The position numbers and the translations under genes are program-made. The notes beneath the pieces are model-generated. The model was not told the origin of the DNA. It searched no databases and worked only from the letters and a program-made list of their open reading frames with translations. From the NCBI RefSeq assembly GCF_003019275.1, contig NZ_CP027848.1, positions 1,860,001 through 1,924,000 on the forward strand: a DNA stretch of 64,000 bases, in the 5' to 3' direction. Below, piece by piece: positions 28,537-40,292 of this stretch; positions within the stretch are counted from its first letter, which is position 1, and the number at the start of each line of letters is the position of its first letter. This DNA is from Staphylococcus muscae. GTDB taxonomy: Bacteria > Bacillota > Bacilli > Staphylococcales > Staphylococcaceae.

Positions 28537-29178
28537 ATGGGTGTTCACCAATATTTCAAAAGACTATCAGATTTAGAAAAACTCATTCGTTTACCTGGAA
28601 AGTTCAAATATTTTGAGCATAACGTTGCTGCGCACTCTTTTAAAGTGACGAAGATCGCCCAATATTTAGGGACAGTTGAAGAACATTATGGTAAAGAAGT
28701 AGACTGGAAAAGTTTATATGAAAAAGCATTAAACCATGACTTTGCAGAAGTATTCACAGGTGATATTAAAACACCAGTAAAATATGCGAGTAGCGAGTTG
28801 AAACGTCTCTTTTCTCAAGTTGAAGAAGAAATGGTCGAGACATTTATCTCGGAAGAAATCCCTGAGAGCTATCAGGACATATATCGCCAACGCTTACAAG
28901 AAGGTAAGGATGATTCATTAGAAGGTCAAATTCTATCTGTTGCTGACAAAATTGACTTGCTGTATGAGACATTCGGCGAAATTCAAAAGCGTAATCCAGA
29001 ACCGCTCTTTTTTGAAATTTATGAGATGAGTTTAGAGACGATTATGCAGTTTGATCATTTACATTCTGTCCAAGACTTTATCGATAATATTATTCCTGAG
29101 ATGCTCACTGAAAAATTCATTCCACGTACAGAGTTGCGTGAAACGACGATGCATATATTAAACAATAGAAAGCAGTGA
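28537..29178 (+). CDS. HD-domain hydrolase, YfbR-like 5'-deoxynucleotidase family
   Basis: The 213-residue HD-domain protein has metal ligands in EHNVAAHSFKVT and the paired NHDFAEVFTGDI, with DKID later. YfbR-like enzymes dephosphorylate deoxynucleoside monophosphates; the substrate here is not proven. The ATG at 28537 follows AAGGAGGG. The stop overlaps the GTG start of csbA by 4 bp, so the two are coupled. Confidence 0.8.
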   Translation: MGVHQYFKRLSDLEKLIRLPGKFKYFEHNVAAHSFKVTKIAQYLGTVEEHYGKEVDWKSLYEKALNHDFAEVFTGDIKTPVKYASSELKRLFSQVEEEMVETFISEEIPESYQDIYRQRLQEGKDDSLEGQILSVADKIDLLYETFGEIQKRNPEPLFFEIYEMSLETIMQFDHLHSVQDFIDNIIPEMLTEKFIPRTELRETTMHILNNRKQ

Positions 29179-29417
29179 TCGAAGTGATATGGTATGCGTT
29201 AGCCGCTTTTTTTCCATGTGTGTTAGTTGTAATACTCAGTGCAATCACACGAAGTAAATGGATTGGTACGTGCGTTACGCTTGTTTTGATAGGGGCCTCG
29301 GTTTATAAAGGTTTCTTCCATGATGAATGGATTATCTTTATAGATGTTGCATCCATATTGGCAGGCTATATCATTGTAGATTCACTACAAACACATCAGC
29401 GAGAAGATTTTAAATGA
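29175..29417 (+). CDS. csbA: CsbA-family small membrane protein
   Basis: The 80-residue protein has two to three hydrophobic helices (about residues 4-22, 30-46, 52-68). It matches CsbA of Bacillus, a sigma-B-controlled membrane protein of unknown function. It starts with GTG at 29175 inside the preceding gene's stop. A terminator follows before uvrB, as in the S. aureus csbA-uvrBA neighbourhood. Confidence 0.75.
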   Translation: MIEVIWYALAAFFPCVLVVILSAITRSKWIGTCVTLVLIGASVYKGFFHDEWIIFIDVASILAGYIIVDSLQTHQREDFK

Positions 29418-29439
29418 GTTGAATAGACTGTCATAATTG

Positions 29440-29480
29440 ATACCGTTTAGAACTGTTTATGAGTTTTAGACGGTATTTTT
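29440..29480 (+). terminator. Terminator of csbA
   Basis: A 14-bp stem (29440-29453 with 29463-29476, two G-U pairs), a 9-nt loop and a T-run. Confidence 0.8.
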
Positions 29481-29542
29481 ACGTTTTTGACATCGTTTAA
29501 AAGATAATAAGAAAAGGGTATAGAGCAATGAAATGTTAAAAA

Positions 29543-29556
29543 CGAACAGATGTTTG
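29543..29556. promoter_or_regulatory. LexA (SOS) box before uvrBA
   Basis: CGAACAGATGTTTG fits the Firmicutes LexA consensus CGAACRNRYGTTYG at every defined position. It overlaps a possible -35 (TTGTAT, 29554-29559) with a TAAAAT -10 18 nt on. UvrBA is therefore SOS-inducible. Confidence 0.88.
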
Positions 29557-29618
29557 TATTTTTATATTGAGTTTTGGTAAAATAACAGTACGATTATGTG
29601 ATGAGAGGGCGAGTATGC

Positions 29619-31601
29619 ATGGAGCATCATGATTTTAAAGTAGTATCTCAGTTTGACCCACAAGGTGATCAACCCCGGGCCATTGATGAGTTAGTACAAG
29701 GGATTAAAGATGGCAAGCGTCATCAGACTTTGTTAGGGGCAACAGGAACAGGTAAAACATTTACGATGAGCAATGTCATCAAACGTGCAGGGAAACCAAC
29801 ATTAATCATTGCGCATAACAAAACGCTAGCAGGTCAATTATATAGTGAATTTAAAGAATTCTTTCCTGAAAATAGAGTTGAATATTTTGTCAGTTACTAC
29901 GATTATTATCAACCAGAAGCATATGTACCATCAACGGATACATTTATTGAAAAAGATGCATCGATTAATGATGAGATTGACCAGTTACGTCACTCCGCAA
30001 CAAGTGCATTATTTGAACGTGATGATGTCATCATCATTGCAAGTGTCAGCTGTATTTACGGTTTGGGTAACCCGGAAGAATACAAAGACTTAGTTGTGAG
30101 TATCCGTTCAGGTATGGAGATGGATCGCAGTGAACTACTGCGTAAGTTAGTCGATGTACAATATACACGCAATGATATTGACTTCCAACGTGGGACATTC
30201 CGTGTGAGAGGAGACGTTGTGGAAATCTTCCCAGCATCTCGTGATGAACTGTGTATTCGTGTTGAATTTTTCGGAGATGAGATAGACCGTGTCAGCGAGA
30301 TTAACTACTTAACAGGGGAAGTATTGAAAGAACGTGAGCATTTTGCACTCTTCCCAGCATCTCACTTCGTAACACGTGAAGAAAAAATGAAAGTCGCAAT
30401 TGAAAGAATTGAAAAAGAATTGGCTGAACAACTTGAAAAATTGCGCAGTGAAAACAAACTTTTAGAAGCACAGCGCTTAGAACAGCGTACAAACTACGAC
30501 CTTGAAATGATGCGTGAAATGGGCTTCTGTTCAGGGATTGAGAACTACTCAGTGCATCTTACGTTACGTCCGCTTGGTTCAACCCCTTATACATTACTCG
30601 ATTATTTCGGTGATGATTGGTTGATTATGATTGATGAGTCCCATGTAACGTTGCCTCAAATTCGCGGGATGTATAACGGTGACAAGGCGCGTAAAAACGT
30701 ACTTGTTGAACACGGTTTCCGTTTGCCAAGTGCACTGGATAACCGACCATTGATGTTTGAAGAATTCGAAGAGAAGGCACATCAGTTAGTTTATGTTTCT
30801 GCAACACCAGGCCCATATGAGATGGAACACACTGACGAGATGGTCGAACAGATTATCCGTCCAACGGGTCTATTAGATCCTAAAATTGACGTGCGCCCAT
30901 CTAAAAATCAAATTGATGACTTGTTGAGTGAGATTCAAGCACGTGTAGAACGTAATGAACGTGTCTTAATTACGACATTAACCAAAAAAATGAGTGAAGA
31001 TTTGACGACTTATTTGAAAGAAGCAGGCGTGAAGGTGAATTACTTACACTCCGAGATTAAGACGTTAGAACGTATTGAAATTATTCGTGACTTGCGCATG
31101 GGAACTTTTGACGTTTTAATCGGTATCAACTTGTTGCGAGAAGGTATCGATATTCCAGAAGTTTCGCTTGTCGTCATATTGGACGCTGACAAGGAAGGGT
31201 TCCTACGTTCAGAACGTTCACTGATTCAGACGATTGGACGTGCAGCGCGTAATGACAAAGGTGAAGTAATCATGTATGCGGACAAGATTACCGATTCGAT
31301 GCGTGTAGCGATTGATGAAACAGAACGTCGTCGAGAGATTCAAATGGCCTATAACGAAAAACATGGCATTACACCGAAAACAATCAACAAAAAGATTCAT
31401 GATGTGATCAGTGCGACTGTGGAAACGGACGAGACAAATGAAGCAGAACGTAAAGAAGTGCCGAAGAAGATGACGAAGAAAGAACGTCAAAAGACGATTC
31501 AAAATATCGAAAAGCAAATGAAAGAAGCAGCGAAAGCACTAGATTTCGAGAAAGCAACAGAATTGAGAGACTTATTATTTGAACTTAAATCAGAAGGGTG
31601 A
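29619..31601 (+). CDS. uvrB: UvrABC excinuclease subunit B
   Basis: The 660-residue DNA damage-verification helicase has Walker [13 protein letters not shown], the damage-probing beta-hairpin [18 protein letters not shown] Walker B and C-terminal UVR motif ([14 protein letters not shown]) for contact with UvrC. The ATG at 29619 (MEHHDFKV) follows GAGGGCG; earlier in-frame ATGs at 29598 and 29601 lack a ribosome site. Its TGA overlaps the open frame of uvrA. Confidence 0.97.
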   Translation: MEHHDFKVVSQFDPQGDQPRAIDELVQGIKDGKRHQTLLGATGTGKTFTMSNVIKRAGKPTLIIAHNKTLAGQLYSEFKEFFPENRVEYFVSYYDYYQPEAYVPSTDTFIEKDASINDEIDQLRHSATSALFERDDVIIIASVSCIYGLGNPEEYKDLVVSIRSGMEMDRSELLRKLVDVQYTRNDIDFQRGTFRVRGDVVEIFPASRDELCIRVEFFGDEIDRVSEINYLTGEVLKEREHFALFPASHFVTREEKMKVAIERIEKELAEQLEKLRSENKLLEAQRLEQRTNYDLEMMREMGFCSGIENYSVHLTLRPLGSTPYTLLDYFGDDWLIMIDESHVTLPQIRGMYNGDKARKNVLVEHGFRLPSALDNRPLMFEEFEEKAHQLVYVSATPGPYEMEHTDEMVEQIIRPTGLLDPKIDVRPSKNQIDDLLSEIQARVERNERVLITTLTKKMSEDLTTYLKEAGVKVNYLHSEIKTLERIEIIRDLRMGTFDVLIGINLLREGIDIPEVSLVVILDADKEGFLRSERSLIQTIGRAARNDKGEVIMYADKITDSMRVAIDETERRREIQMAYNEKHGITPKTINKKIHDVISATVETDETNEAERKEVPKKMTKKERQKTIQNIEKQMKEAAKALDFEKATELRDLLFELKSEG

Positions 31602-31606
31602 CATAC

Positions 31607-34450
31607 ATGAAAGGACCATCAATAGTAGTGAAAGGGGCACGCGCCCATAATTTAAAAAATGTAGATATAGAGTTGCCTAAAGATAAATTTATCGTGATGA
31701 CAGGTCTGTCAGGGTCGGGTAAGTCATCGCTAGCATTTGATACGATTTATGCTGAAGGGCAAAGACGCTATGTGGAGTCTTTGAGCGCATATGCACGACA
31801 ATTTCTAGGACAGATGGATAAGCCGGATGTGGATACGATAGAAGGGCTATCACCTGCAATTTCAATCGATCAAAAAACAACGAGTAAAAACCCACGTTCG
31901 ACCGTTGCCACAGTAACAGAAATATATGATTATATTCGCTTATTGTATGCCCGAATTGGAAAACCAATATGTCCAGAGCACGGTATAGAGATTGAATCGC
32001 AAACCGTCCAACAGATGGCAGACCGCATTATGGAATTGGAAGAGCGTACAAAGATTCAGCTGTTAGCGCCAGTCGTGAATCATCGAAAAGGGACACACGA
32101 AAAATTATTGACAGACATTAGTAAAAAAGGTTATGTACGTGTCCGATTAAATGGTGACATCATGGATATTACTGATGTACCGGCACTTGATAAAAATAAA
32201 AACCATACCATTGAGATTGTCGTCGATCGTCTCGTTGTAAAACCCGGCATTGAAACACGTTTAGCAGATTCTATCGAGACAGTACTTGAGCTATCAGAAG
32301 GACGTCTTGTCGTAGATGTTATTGGTGGAGAGCCACTGGAGTTTTCTGAGAAACATGCATGCCCAATCTGTGGCTTTACAATTGGTGAATTAGAACCGAG
32401 AATGTTTAGTTTCAACAGTCCTTTCGGCGCATGTCCAACATGTGATGGCTTAGGTCAAAAACTGACAGTTGATGTAGACCTTGTTGTTCCTGACCGTACG
32501 AAAACACTGGCAGAAGGTGCGATCTTACCATGGGAACCAAAAAGTTCTGACTTTTATCCAACATTATTGAAACGTGTATGCGAAGTGTACAAAATCAATA
32601 TGGATAAACCATTCGGCAAGTTGACAGAACGTCAACAGAACATTGTTCTTTACGGTTCAGGAGATAAAGAAATTACATTTACTTTTAATTCACGTTCTGG
32701 CGAAAAGCGAAAACGTACGATGCCGTTTGAAGGTGTCGTACCAAATATTGAACGCCGTTTTAATGAATCGCCATCAGAATATACTCGTGAAATGATGCGT
32801 AAATATTTGGCGGAACAACCGTGCGAAACATGTCACGGTCAACGTCTTAGCAAAGAAGCTCTTTCTGTTTATGTAGCGGGTAAAAATATTGGAGAAGTCG
32901 TATCACAATCAATTCGTGAAGCCTTAGATTACTATGAAAACATCGAACTCTCCGAACAAGATGCGCAAATCGCACGCTTGATTTTAAAAGAAATCTCAGC
33001 ACGTTTAACATTTTTAAATAACGTTGGATTAGACTATTTAACATTAGATCGAGCTTCAGGGACATTGTCAGGGGGAGAAGCACAACGTATTCGTCTGGCA
33101 ACACAAATCGGTTCACGACTATCCGGTGTGTTGTATGTATTGGATGAACCATCTATTGGACTTCATCAACGTGACAACGACCGTTTGATTGGAACGCTGA
33201 AAGAAATGCGTGATTTAGGAAATACACTCATTGTGGTCGAACACGATGAAGATACGATGTATGAAGCGGATTATCTTGTTGATATTGGACCGGGTGCAGG
33301 CGTTCATGGCGGAGAAGTCGTTGCTAGTGGTACGCCGAAACAAGTAATGAAGAACAAAAAATCTCTTACAGGTCAATATTTAAGTGGTGCCAAGTTTATT
33401 CCATTACCTGAACACCGCCGTGAAGTGACTGACCGTAAAATTTCTGTAAAAGGTGCACGTAGTAATAATTTAAAAAATGTTGATGTAGACTTCCCATTAT
33501 CCGTGATGAATGTTGTGACGGGAGTTTCTGGTTCAGGAAAAAGTTCGCTTGTGAATGAAGTATTGTACAAGTCATTAGCGAAAACAATCAATAAGTCGAA
33601 AGTACGTCCTGGTGATCATGATGAGATTACAGGTATGGAAGAAATCGATAAAATTATAGACATCGATCAATCGCCAATTGGACGTACCCCACGCTCTAAT
33701 CCAGCCACATATACAGGTGTGTTTGATGATATTCGTGATGTGTTTGCCTCAACAAATGAAGCCAAAGTGCGCGGCTATCAAAAAGGACGCTTTAGCTTTA
33801 ACGTGAAAGGTGGACGTTGTGAAGCATGTAAAGGGGACGGTATTATCAAAATTGAAATGCATTTTCTACCAGATGTGTATGTCCCGTGTGAAGTGTGTGA
33901 AGGCAAACGCTACAATCGTGAAACACTAGAAGTGACATATAAAGGGAAAAGTATTGCAGATGTTTTAGCTATGACAGTGGAAGATGCGACACACTTTTTT
34001 GAAAATATCCCTAAGATTAAACGAAAATTACAAACATTAGTAGACGTTGGTTTAGGGTATATTACACTAGGACAACCAGCGACCACATTGTCCGGTGGTG
34101 AAGCACAGCGTGTAAAACTAGCTTCTGAACTTCATAAGCGTTCCACAGGCCGTTCTATTTATATTCTTGATGAACCAACAACCGGTTTACATGTCGATGA
34201 TATTCAACGATTATTGAAAGTGTTAAACAAATTAGTGGAAAATGGTGACACAGTTGTTATTATTGAACATAACCTAGATGTCATTAAAACGGCAGACCAT
34301 TTGATAGATCTAGGTCCTGAAGGTGGAGACGGTGGCGGTACCATTATTGCGACCGGCACGCCAGAAGAAATTGCAGAGAACGAACAGTCATATACAGGTA
34401 AGTATTTAAAACGTATTTTAGAACGAGATCGATTACGAATGGAGGAATAG
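31607..34450 (+). CDS. uvrA: UvrABC excinuclease subunit A
   Basis: The 947-residue ABC-type damage sensor has two nucleotide-binding modules: Walker [11 protein letters not shown] (near 33) and [10 protein letters not shown] (near 640). It has signature LSGGEAQR twice and zinc fingers CPICGF...CPTC and CEACKG...CEVC. It finds bulky lesions and loads UvrB. The ATG at 31607 is 5 bp after uvrB and preceded by AGAAGGG. The family length is normal. Confidence 0.97.
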   Translation: MKGPSIVVKGARAHNLKNVDIELPKDKFIVMTGLSGSGKSSLAFDTIYAEGQRRYVESLSAYARQFLGQMDKPDVDTIEGLSPAISIDQKTTSKNPRSTVATVTEIYDYIRLLYARIGKPICPEHGIEIESQTVQQMADRIMELEERTKIQLLAPVVNHRKGTHEKLLTDISKKGYVRVRLNGDIMDITDVPALDKNKNHTIEIVVDRLVVKPGIETRLADSIETVLELSEGRLVVDVIGGEPLEFSEKHACPICGFTIGELEPRMFSFNSPFGACPTCDGLGQKLTVDVDLVVPDRTKTLAEGAILPWEPKSSDFYPTLLKRVCEVYKINMDKPFGKLTERQQNIVLYGSGDKEITFTFNSRSGEKRKRTMPFEGVVPNIERRFNESPSEYTREMMRKYLAEQPCETCHGQRLSKEALSVYVAGKNIGEVVSQSIREALDYYENIELSEQDAQIARLILKEISARLTFLNNVGLDYLTLDRASGTLSGGEAQRIRLATQIGSRLSGVLYVLDEPSIGLHQRDNDRLIGTLKEMRDLGNTLIVVEHDEDTMYEADYLVDIGPGAGVHGGEVVASGTPKQVMKNKKSLTGQYLSGAKFIPLPEHRREVTDRKISVKGARSNNLKNVDVDFPLSVMNVVTGVSGSGKSSLVNEVLYKSLAKTINKSKVRPGDHDEITGMEEIDKIIDIDQSPIGRTPRSNPATYTGVFDDIRDVFASTNEAKVRGYQKGRFSFNVKGGRCEACKGDGIIKIEMHFLPDVYVPCEVCEGKRYNRETLEVTYKGKSIADVLAMTVEDATHFFENIPKIKRKLQTLVDVGLGYITLGQPATTLSGGEAQRVKLASELHKRSTGRSIYILDEPTTGLHVDDIQRLLKVLNKLVENGDTVVIIEHNLDVIKTADHLIDLGPEGGDGGGTIIATGTPEEIAENEQSYTGKYLKRILERDRLRMEE

Positions 34451-34453
34451 GCA

Positions 34454-34801
34454 ATGGATACAGCAAAAGTCAAAGTGTTAGAACTCTTAGCTGATGGTAA
34501 AATTAGTGTTGAAGATGCAACATTGCTATTAGATGCGATGAAACAAGACGAAGCTTCAGCAAAAGTAGACAGTGAAGCAACTGCAAACCGTCATGAACAG
34601 ATTGCGAAAGAAACAGAATTGAATGTTGAAGATTTTGTACGAGAAGCAATGCAAAATGTAACAGATACTGTGCGCAAAGGTGTACAAACTGCTGATGAAC
34701 AGTTGAAAAAAGTGAAAGAAAACAATGGTGATACAGCGAATCCATTTCAACAACTTGAGAAGACATTACAACAATTGACAGAAGAATTGAAGAAGAAATA
34801 G
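34454..34801 (+). CDS. Small SHOCT-like N-terminus protein, coiled coil
   Basis: The 115-residue charged protein begins KVKVLELLADGKISVEDATLLLDAM, a helix-turn-helix pattern seen in SHOCT-like and YvlB N-termini. The rest is amphipathic helix (about 40-115) with heptad-like spacing. No membrane segment and no enzyme motif are visible. It is 3 bp after uvrA and may be co-transcribed. Its function is unknown. Confidence 0.6.
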   Translation: MDTAKVKVLELLADGKISVEDATLLLDAMKQDEASAKVDSEATANRHEQIAKETELNVEDFVREAMQNVTDTVRKGVQTADEQLKKVKENNGDTANPFQQLEKTLQQLTEELKKK

Positions 34802-34819
34802 CATTTATATCATATAATA

Positions 34820-34888
34820 AAAAGTCATAGGGAAGTTACGTTATCAAATGAAGTTTGATACAGCGTAGTACCCGATGGCTTTTTTATT
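34820..34888 (+). terminator. Branched terminator structure after the uvrA operon
   Basis: An imperfect outer stem (34820-34840 with 34864-34883) encloses a 7-bp inner hairpin (TATCAAA 34842-34848, TTTGATA 34854-34860). A T-run follows. It is larger than the other terminators in the window. Confidence 0.6.
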
Positions 34889-34893
34889 TAGAA

Positions 34894-35294
34894 CTTCTAC
34901 CTAATCCCAAAACACTTCTGTCACAACCTCGTTCTGTCAGTGTTCCAAAAGCAGAATTCTCTTCAGAATTTCGCAACTCAACAAAATCAAAAAGCGATTT
35001 GTCTCATTGCTCTGATTCTGCTCGAATTCTAAACGCTTTTTTCACAATCTCGTTCTGTCAGTGTTCCAAAAGCAAGGATTTCGGCAGAACTTCATAGCTC
35101 ATCAAAATTTGAGAAGCAATTTTGTTCGCTATTCGGGTTCTGCTCAATCCTAAAACGCTTCTGTCACAACCTCGTTCTGTCAGTGTTCCAAAAGCAAGGA
35201 TTTCGGCAGAACTTCATAGCTCATCAAAATTTGAGAAGCAATTTTGTTCGCTATTCGGGTTCTGCTCAATCCTAAAACACTTCTGTCACAACCT
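34894..35294. repeat. Tandem non-coding 121-122 bp repeat, three units plus a partial
   Basis: Units start at 34930, 35051 and 35173, each with CGTTCTGTCAGTGTTCCAAA. Units 2 and 3 are nearly identical, and unit 1 is diverged in its middle. A partial end of the unit (34894-34929) precedes them. Short ORFs inside are by-products of the repeat. No gene is present between 34802 and 35392. Confidence 0.9.
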
Positions 35295-35392
35295 CGTTAA
35301 ATATTAAACTATTATGACGAATATAATTATGTTCCCAGTTCTATATACAATTTGATATGATAGAGTGGAGTTCCAAAAAAAGAGGTGAAGAG

Positions 35393-36334
35393 ATGTTAAC
35401 TACAAAAGATGTCATCGAACGTTTTGACATGAAGGTTGTTGCAGGAGAAGGTGGGTTAGACCGACCGATTTACAACACGGATATTTCACGACCTGGTTTA
35501 GAGATGGCGGGTTATTTCTCCCATTATTCTTCTAACCGTATCCAAGTATTAGGTACGACTGAATTGTCTTTTTATAATTTATTACGTGATGAAGAACGTC
35601 AAGGGCGTATGCGTAAGTTATGTCGTCCGGATACACCAGCAATTATTATTACACGTGATCATGAAGCGCCAGATGAATTAATTGAAGCGGCAAAAGATAC
35701 GGACACACCATTACTCTATGTTGAAGAAGCAACAACACGTGTGATGGGACGTCTCACAACATATCTAGAACATGAACTTGCCAACACAACATCCCTTCAT
35801 GGTGTACTTGTCGATGTATATGGCGTCGGTGTACTCATTACTGGTGACTCAGGCGTGGGTAAGAGTGAGACAGCACTTGAGCTTGTGAAACGCGGTCATC
35901 GGCTAGTGGCAGATGATAATGTAGAAATTAAAGAAGTGGTGAAAGATGAGTTAATCGGTAAAGCGCCGGAAATTATTCGTCATCTACTAGAAATTCGTGG
36001 TCTCGGTATTATCAATGTGATGACATTGTTTGGTGCAGGATCGATTTTATTGAAAAAACGCATCCAACTTAATATTAACCTTGAGACATGGCGTGAAGGT
36101 AAAATGTATGACCGCGTTGGACTGAATGAAGAGAAATTGAGAATTCTTGATACAGATATTACGAAAAAAACGGTGCCTATACGTCCTGGACGTAATGTCG
36201 CTGTAATTATCGAAGTAGCGGCGATGAACTATCGTCTGAATGTGATGGGGATTAATACAGCAGAAGAGTTCAATGAACGCTTGAATGCTGAAATTATGAA
36301 AAATAGTCAGTTGAAGCAAGGTGACAAGCCATGA
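35393..36334 (+). CDS. hprK: HPr kinase/phosphorylase
   Basis: The 313-residue bifunctional enzyme phosphorylates and dephosphorylates Ser46 of HPr, controlling carbon catabolite repression through CcpA. It has the P-loop [14 protein letters not shown] (near residue 152), the catalytic-His and GHRLVADD region and the C-terminal signature [11 protein letters not shown]. The ATG at 35393 follows AGAGGTGA; 12 upstream in-frame codons lack a ribosome site. Its stop overlaps lgt by 4 bp. Confidence 0.96.
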   Translation: MLTTKDVIERFDMKVVAGEGGLDRPIYNTDISRPGLEMAGYFSHYSSNRIQVLGTTELSFYNLLRDEERQGRMRKLCRPDTPAIIITRDHEAPDELIEAAKDTDTPLLYVEEATTRVMGRLTTYLEHELANTTSLHGVLVDVYGVGVLITGDSGVGKSETALELVKRGHRLVADDNVEIKEVVKDELIGKAPEIIRHLLEIRGLGIINVMTLFGAGSILLKKRIQLNINLETWREGKMYDRVGLNEEKLRILDTDITKKTVPIRPGRNVAVIIEVAAMNYRLNVMGINTAEEFNERLNAEIMKNSQLKQGDKP

Positions 36335-37173
36335 TAGGTTATATCGATCCAGTTGCGATTCAACTCGGCGGTTTATCAATTAGATGGTACGGCATCATCA
36401 TTGCCTCAGCAATATTATTAGGATATGTGATTGCACAACGCAGTGCGAAAAAAGTAGGGTTTCATGAAGATGACTTGATCAATTTATTGATTATCTGTGT
36501 GATTGTAGCAATTGTTACTGCACGTTTGTATTTCGTCCTGTTCAATTTAGATTATTACAGTCAGTATCCAGCCGAAATACCAATGATATGGCATGGTGGT
36601 ATTGCGATACACGGTGGCTTAATCGGTGCGTTCGGTATGGGGATTTATTATTGCTATCGTAAAAACTGGCACCCATTACAAATCGCTGACATTGTGGCAC
36701 CGAGTATTATTTTGGCACAAGGTATTGGGAGATGGGGCAACTTCATGAACCATGAAGCACACGGTGGTCCAGTCACAAGGGCGTTTCTTGAGAATCTGTC
36801 ACTACCGAACTTTATCATCGATAATATGTATATTAACGGACAATACTATCACCCAACATTCTTATACGAATCAGTTTGGAATGTGATTGGTTTTGTATTA
36901 CTTATCACATTACGTCGTCATTTACGAATCGGAGAGACATTTGCGCTATACCTTATTTGGTATTCCGTAGGGCGCTTCTTCATTGAAGGGTTAAGAACGG
37001 ACAGTTTGATGCTAGCAGATACTTTACGAGTCGCACAGATGATGTCAATCGTATTGATAGTCATTGGCATTGTTTTGGTTGTCATCCAACGCTTGTCGAA
37101 GAAGGCTATGTATTATCGTCAAGCATCTGTATTGACTTGGCCGGGACGTGCACCTTATAAGGGGCGTCGATAA
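36331..37173 (+). CDS. lgt: Prolipoprotein diacylglyceryl transferase
   Basis: The 280-residue membrane enzyme has seven predicted helices. It moves diacylglyceryl from phosphatidylglycerol to the lipobox cysteine of prolipoproteins. The Lgt signature [14 protein letters not shown] is present, as are the [13 protein letters not shown] and [16 protein letters not shown] segments. The ATG overlaps the hprK stop (ATGA). The EMYY lipoprotein in this window would be a substrate. Confidence 0.96.
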   Translation: MIGYIDPVAIQLGGLSIRWYGIIIASAILLGYVIAQRSAKKVGFHEDDLINLLIICVIVAIVTARLYFVLFNLDYYSQYPAEIPMIWHGGIAIHGGLIGAFGMGIYYCYRKNWHPLQIADIVAPSIILAQGIGRWGNFMNHEAHGGPVTRAFLENLSLPNFIIDNMYINGQYYHPTFLYESVWNVIGFVLLITLRRHLRIGETFALYLIWYSVGRFFIEGLRTDSLMLADTLRVAQMMSIVLIVIGIVLVVIQRLSKKAMYYRQASVLTWPGRAPYKGRR

Positions 37174-37174
37174 C

Positions 37175-37660
37175 ATGGCACGAAAATTAACGACGATTCA
37201 CTCAGAGCACCGCAACCCATTATGGTACTTATATCAATATATTCGTTTTACCAAAATGTTTAAAAATACTTTAGTTATTGAAGTATCACGTTATATACCT
37301 TTTGTTAGTTGGAAACGTACTATTTATCGCCGTCTTTTACACATGACGATAGGTAAGCAGTCTGCGTTTGCATTCAAAGCACTTCCAGATTTGTTGTATC
37401 CAGAACGGATTACGATTGGCAATCACGTGATTATTGGGTATAATGCGACAATATTAACACATGAATTCATTCAAGGTGCACTGCGTGTCGGTGATGTGAA
37501 CATAGGTGATAATACGCTGATTGGAGCGAATGTGACTATTTTGCCAGGAGTTACAATTGGCAACAACGTACGCATCGGGGCAGGAAGTGTCGTATCTAAA
37601 GATATACCAGATAACGCCACGGCATATGGCGCACCTATACAAATATATCCGGAAAAATAG
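37175..37660 (+). CDS. Acyltransferase with left-handed beta-helix (hexapeptide repeats)
   Basis: The 161-residue protein has a basic N-terminal part and C-terminal hexapeptide repeats (from about residue 75: ITIGNHVIIGYNATIL, VNIGDNTLIGANVTIL, VTIGNNVRIGAGS) ending YGAPIQIYP, as in O-acetyltransferases. The acceptor is unknown. It starts 2 bp after lgt with AAGGGGCG upstream and is followed by the TPR gene at 16 bp. This hprK-lgt-acyltransferase-TPR-trxB order is also known in S. aureus. Confidence 0.83.
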   Translation: MARKLTTIHSEHRNPLWYLYQYIRFTKMFKNTLVIEVSRYIPFVSWKRTIYRRLLHMTIGKQSAFAFKALPDLLYPERITIGNHVIIGYNATILTHEFIQGALRVGDVNIGDNTLIGANVTILPGVTIGNNVRIGAGSVVSKDIPDNATAYGAPIQIYPEK

Positions 37661-37675
37661 AGAGAGGTGACAAGG

Positions 37676-39112
37676 ATGACACAAGAACAGAAAATTATTC
37701 CATTTAATCAAGATGTAACACTGTATTACAAAATTGCAACGCAGAAGTTACGCCAACAAGCTTATGACAAAGCACGCTACTACTTAGAAAAAGTGTTGGA
37801 ATTGTCACCGGATCATTTTGAAGCGAAGCAAGCACTTGCGACATGTTATGAAAAACTTCGCAATGTACGTAAGGCAGAAGCATTGTATTATGATGAAATT
37901 AGTGAGGGGCGAAACTTAGAAGATGCGTATTATGCCTTGAGTCAATTAAATATGGCAGCGAATGACCCTAATAAGTCGTATTTATTTGGTTTGAACTATG
38001 CTTTTTCTTCAGGGGATGCTGATTATCGTGAAGAGCTAGAAAGCATGTTTGACGTATCTTATCATGAAGAAGATACTTTACGAGAAGAAAGCCAGTTGTT
38101 CACAGTTCAAGTTGTTTTTCAATATTTGTTTGGAGAAGGCCGTTTACTAGAAGCACGTGCATATATTTTAAGACAAGATGATGAAATTCAAGAAAACCGA
38201 ATCGTCCGTAACTTGCTTGCGATGTGCTACTTATATTTGAATGAGAATCAAGCAGCGAAAGAAATGTATGAGCGTTTATTACAAGAAGATTCGTCAGACG
38301 TTTATGCGTTGTGTCACTATACGTTACTGTTACACAACATGAATGAACAGTATTTGTTTGAGCATTATTTGAAACGCTTGAACAAAATTATGCCGATGAA
38401 TGACGATGAGACTTTTAAGCTAGGTATTGTTTTAAGTTATCTCAAACAATATGAAGCCTCTCAACAGTTACTCGTGCCACTCCATAGAAAAGGGAAGTCA
38501 CAAACTTTCCAATTATTTAACGCACTTTCTGTGAACTATTATTACCTGGGAAATAGGGAACAAAGCGAATATTTCTGGCATAAACTTTCAGCATTTGATC
38601 GTGCGTATCCGGGTTTGCCACCATGGGTCATCGATGCTCGTGTGACGTATTTTGATGAGCATATTGCACCATTATTAACGAGTGAAGATCAGCATCGACG
38701 CATATATGGTTTGTTCTTATTGAATCAATTAAACGGTAAAGAAGTATTAATGACTCGTGATGTGTGGACATTGTTAGAATCATTAGGTGACTATGAAAAA
38801 CTGTATTTGTCCTATTTGATTCAAGATCTCCATTTGACAAAGTTAGACTTTATACATCGGGGGATGTTGCGATTATATGAGCTGACGGACTTGCGAGATG
38901 AGTCGGCGTTGTTTTTGAGATGGATTGCTTATGCGGAAGACCTTTTAACATTAGATAACTCTCGTGATTTGGTTGTACCTTATGTGGCGGCAGTCACTTT
39001 TTTATATTATAGTACAACGAATGAACCGAAAACCCACGAACAAATTTGTCAGCTGTTTAATGTATCTGAAACAATATTCAGAGAAGCATTGGATGAGCTA
39101 ATGAGCATATAA
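37676..39112 (+). CDS. Tetratricopeptide-repeat protein
   Basis: The 478-residue soluble protein has N-terminal TPR repeats (about residues 15-95: KARYYLEKVLELSPDHFEAKQALATCY) and further helical repeats to about 300, then a less clear C-terminal helical domain. No catalytic motif is seen. It probably serves as a scaffold. The ATG at 37676 is chosen, with AGAGGTGA 8 nt before; a GTG at 37667 is inside that site. It is last in the hprK cluster. Confidence 0.82.
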   Translation: MTQEQKIIPFNQDVTLYYKIATQKLRQQAYDKARYYLEKVLELSPDHFEAKQALATCYEKLRNVRKAEALYYDEISEGRNLEDAYYALSQLNMAANDPNKSYLFGLNYAFSSGDADYREELESMFDVSYHEEDTLREESQLFTVQVVFQYLFGEGRLLEARAYILRQDDEIQENRIVRNLLAMCYLYLNENQAAKEMYERLLQEDSSDVYALCHYTLLLHNMNEQYLFEHYLKRLNKIMPMNDDETFKLGIVLSYLKQYEASQQLLVPLHRKGKSQTFQLFNALSVNYYYLGNREQSEYFWHKLSAFDRAYPGLPPWVIDARVTYFDEHIAPLLTSEDQHRRIYGLFLLNQLNGKEVLMTRDVWTLLESLGDYEKLYLSYLIQDLHLTKLDFIHRGMLRLYELTDLRDESALFLRWIAYAEDLLTLDNSRDLVVPYVAAVTFLYYSTTNEPKTHEQICQLFNVSETIFREALDELMSI

Positions 39113-39153
39113 GTTTAGCCATATAGACAAATGTCGTAAAATAACAATGATAA

Positions 39154-40122
<969 letters not shown>

Positions 40123-40156
40123 ACGTTCGTATATCTTCACTATATAACATATAGCA

Positions 40157-40196
40157 GAAAGGCTGAACAAAGAGAATGAGAGTTGTTCAGTCTTTC
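40157..40196 (+). terminator. Terminator of trxB
   Basis: A 14-bp stem (40157-40170 with 40183-40196, one G-U) with a 12-nt loop. The T-run after it is weak. Confidence 0.6.
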
Positions 40197-40292
40197 ATTA
40201 TGTATATGTCAGCAATTTTTTATATAACAGCTACTACTTAAGACGGTTTTCATGTACACTGATAGAGACTAGAATGAATGGTGGTTATATAT

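Noticed and set aside
34855..35307. Two short ORFs (80 and 61 codons) in the repeat array
   Set aside because: They repeat each other because the DNA repeats; no ribosome site, no recognisable protein.
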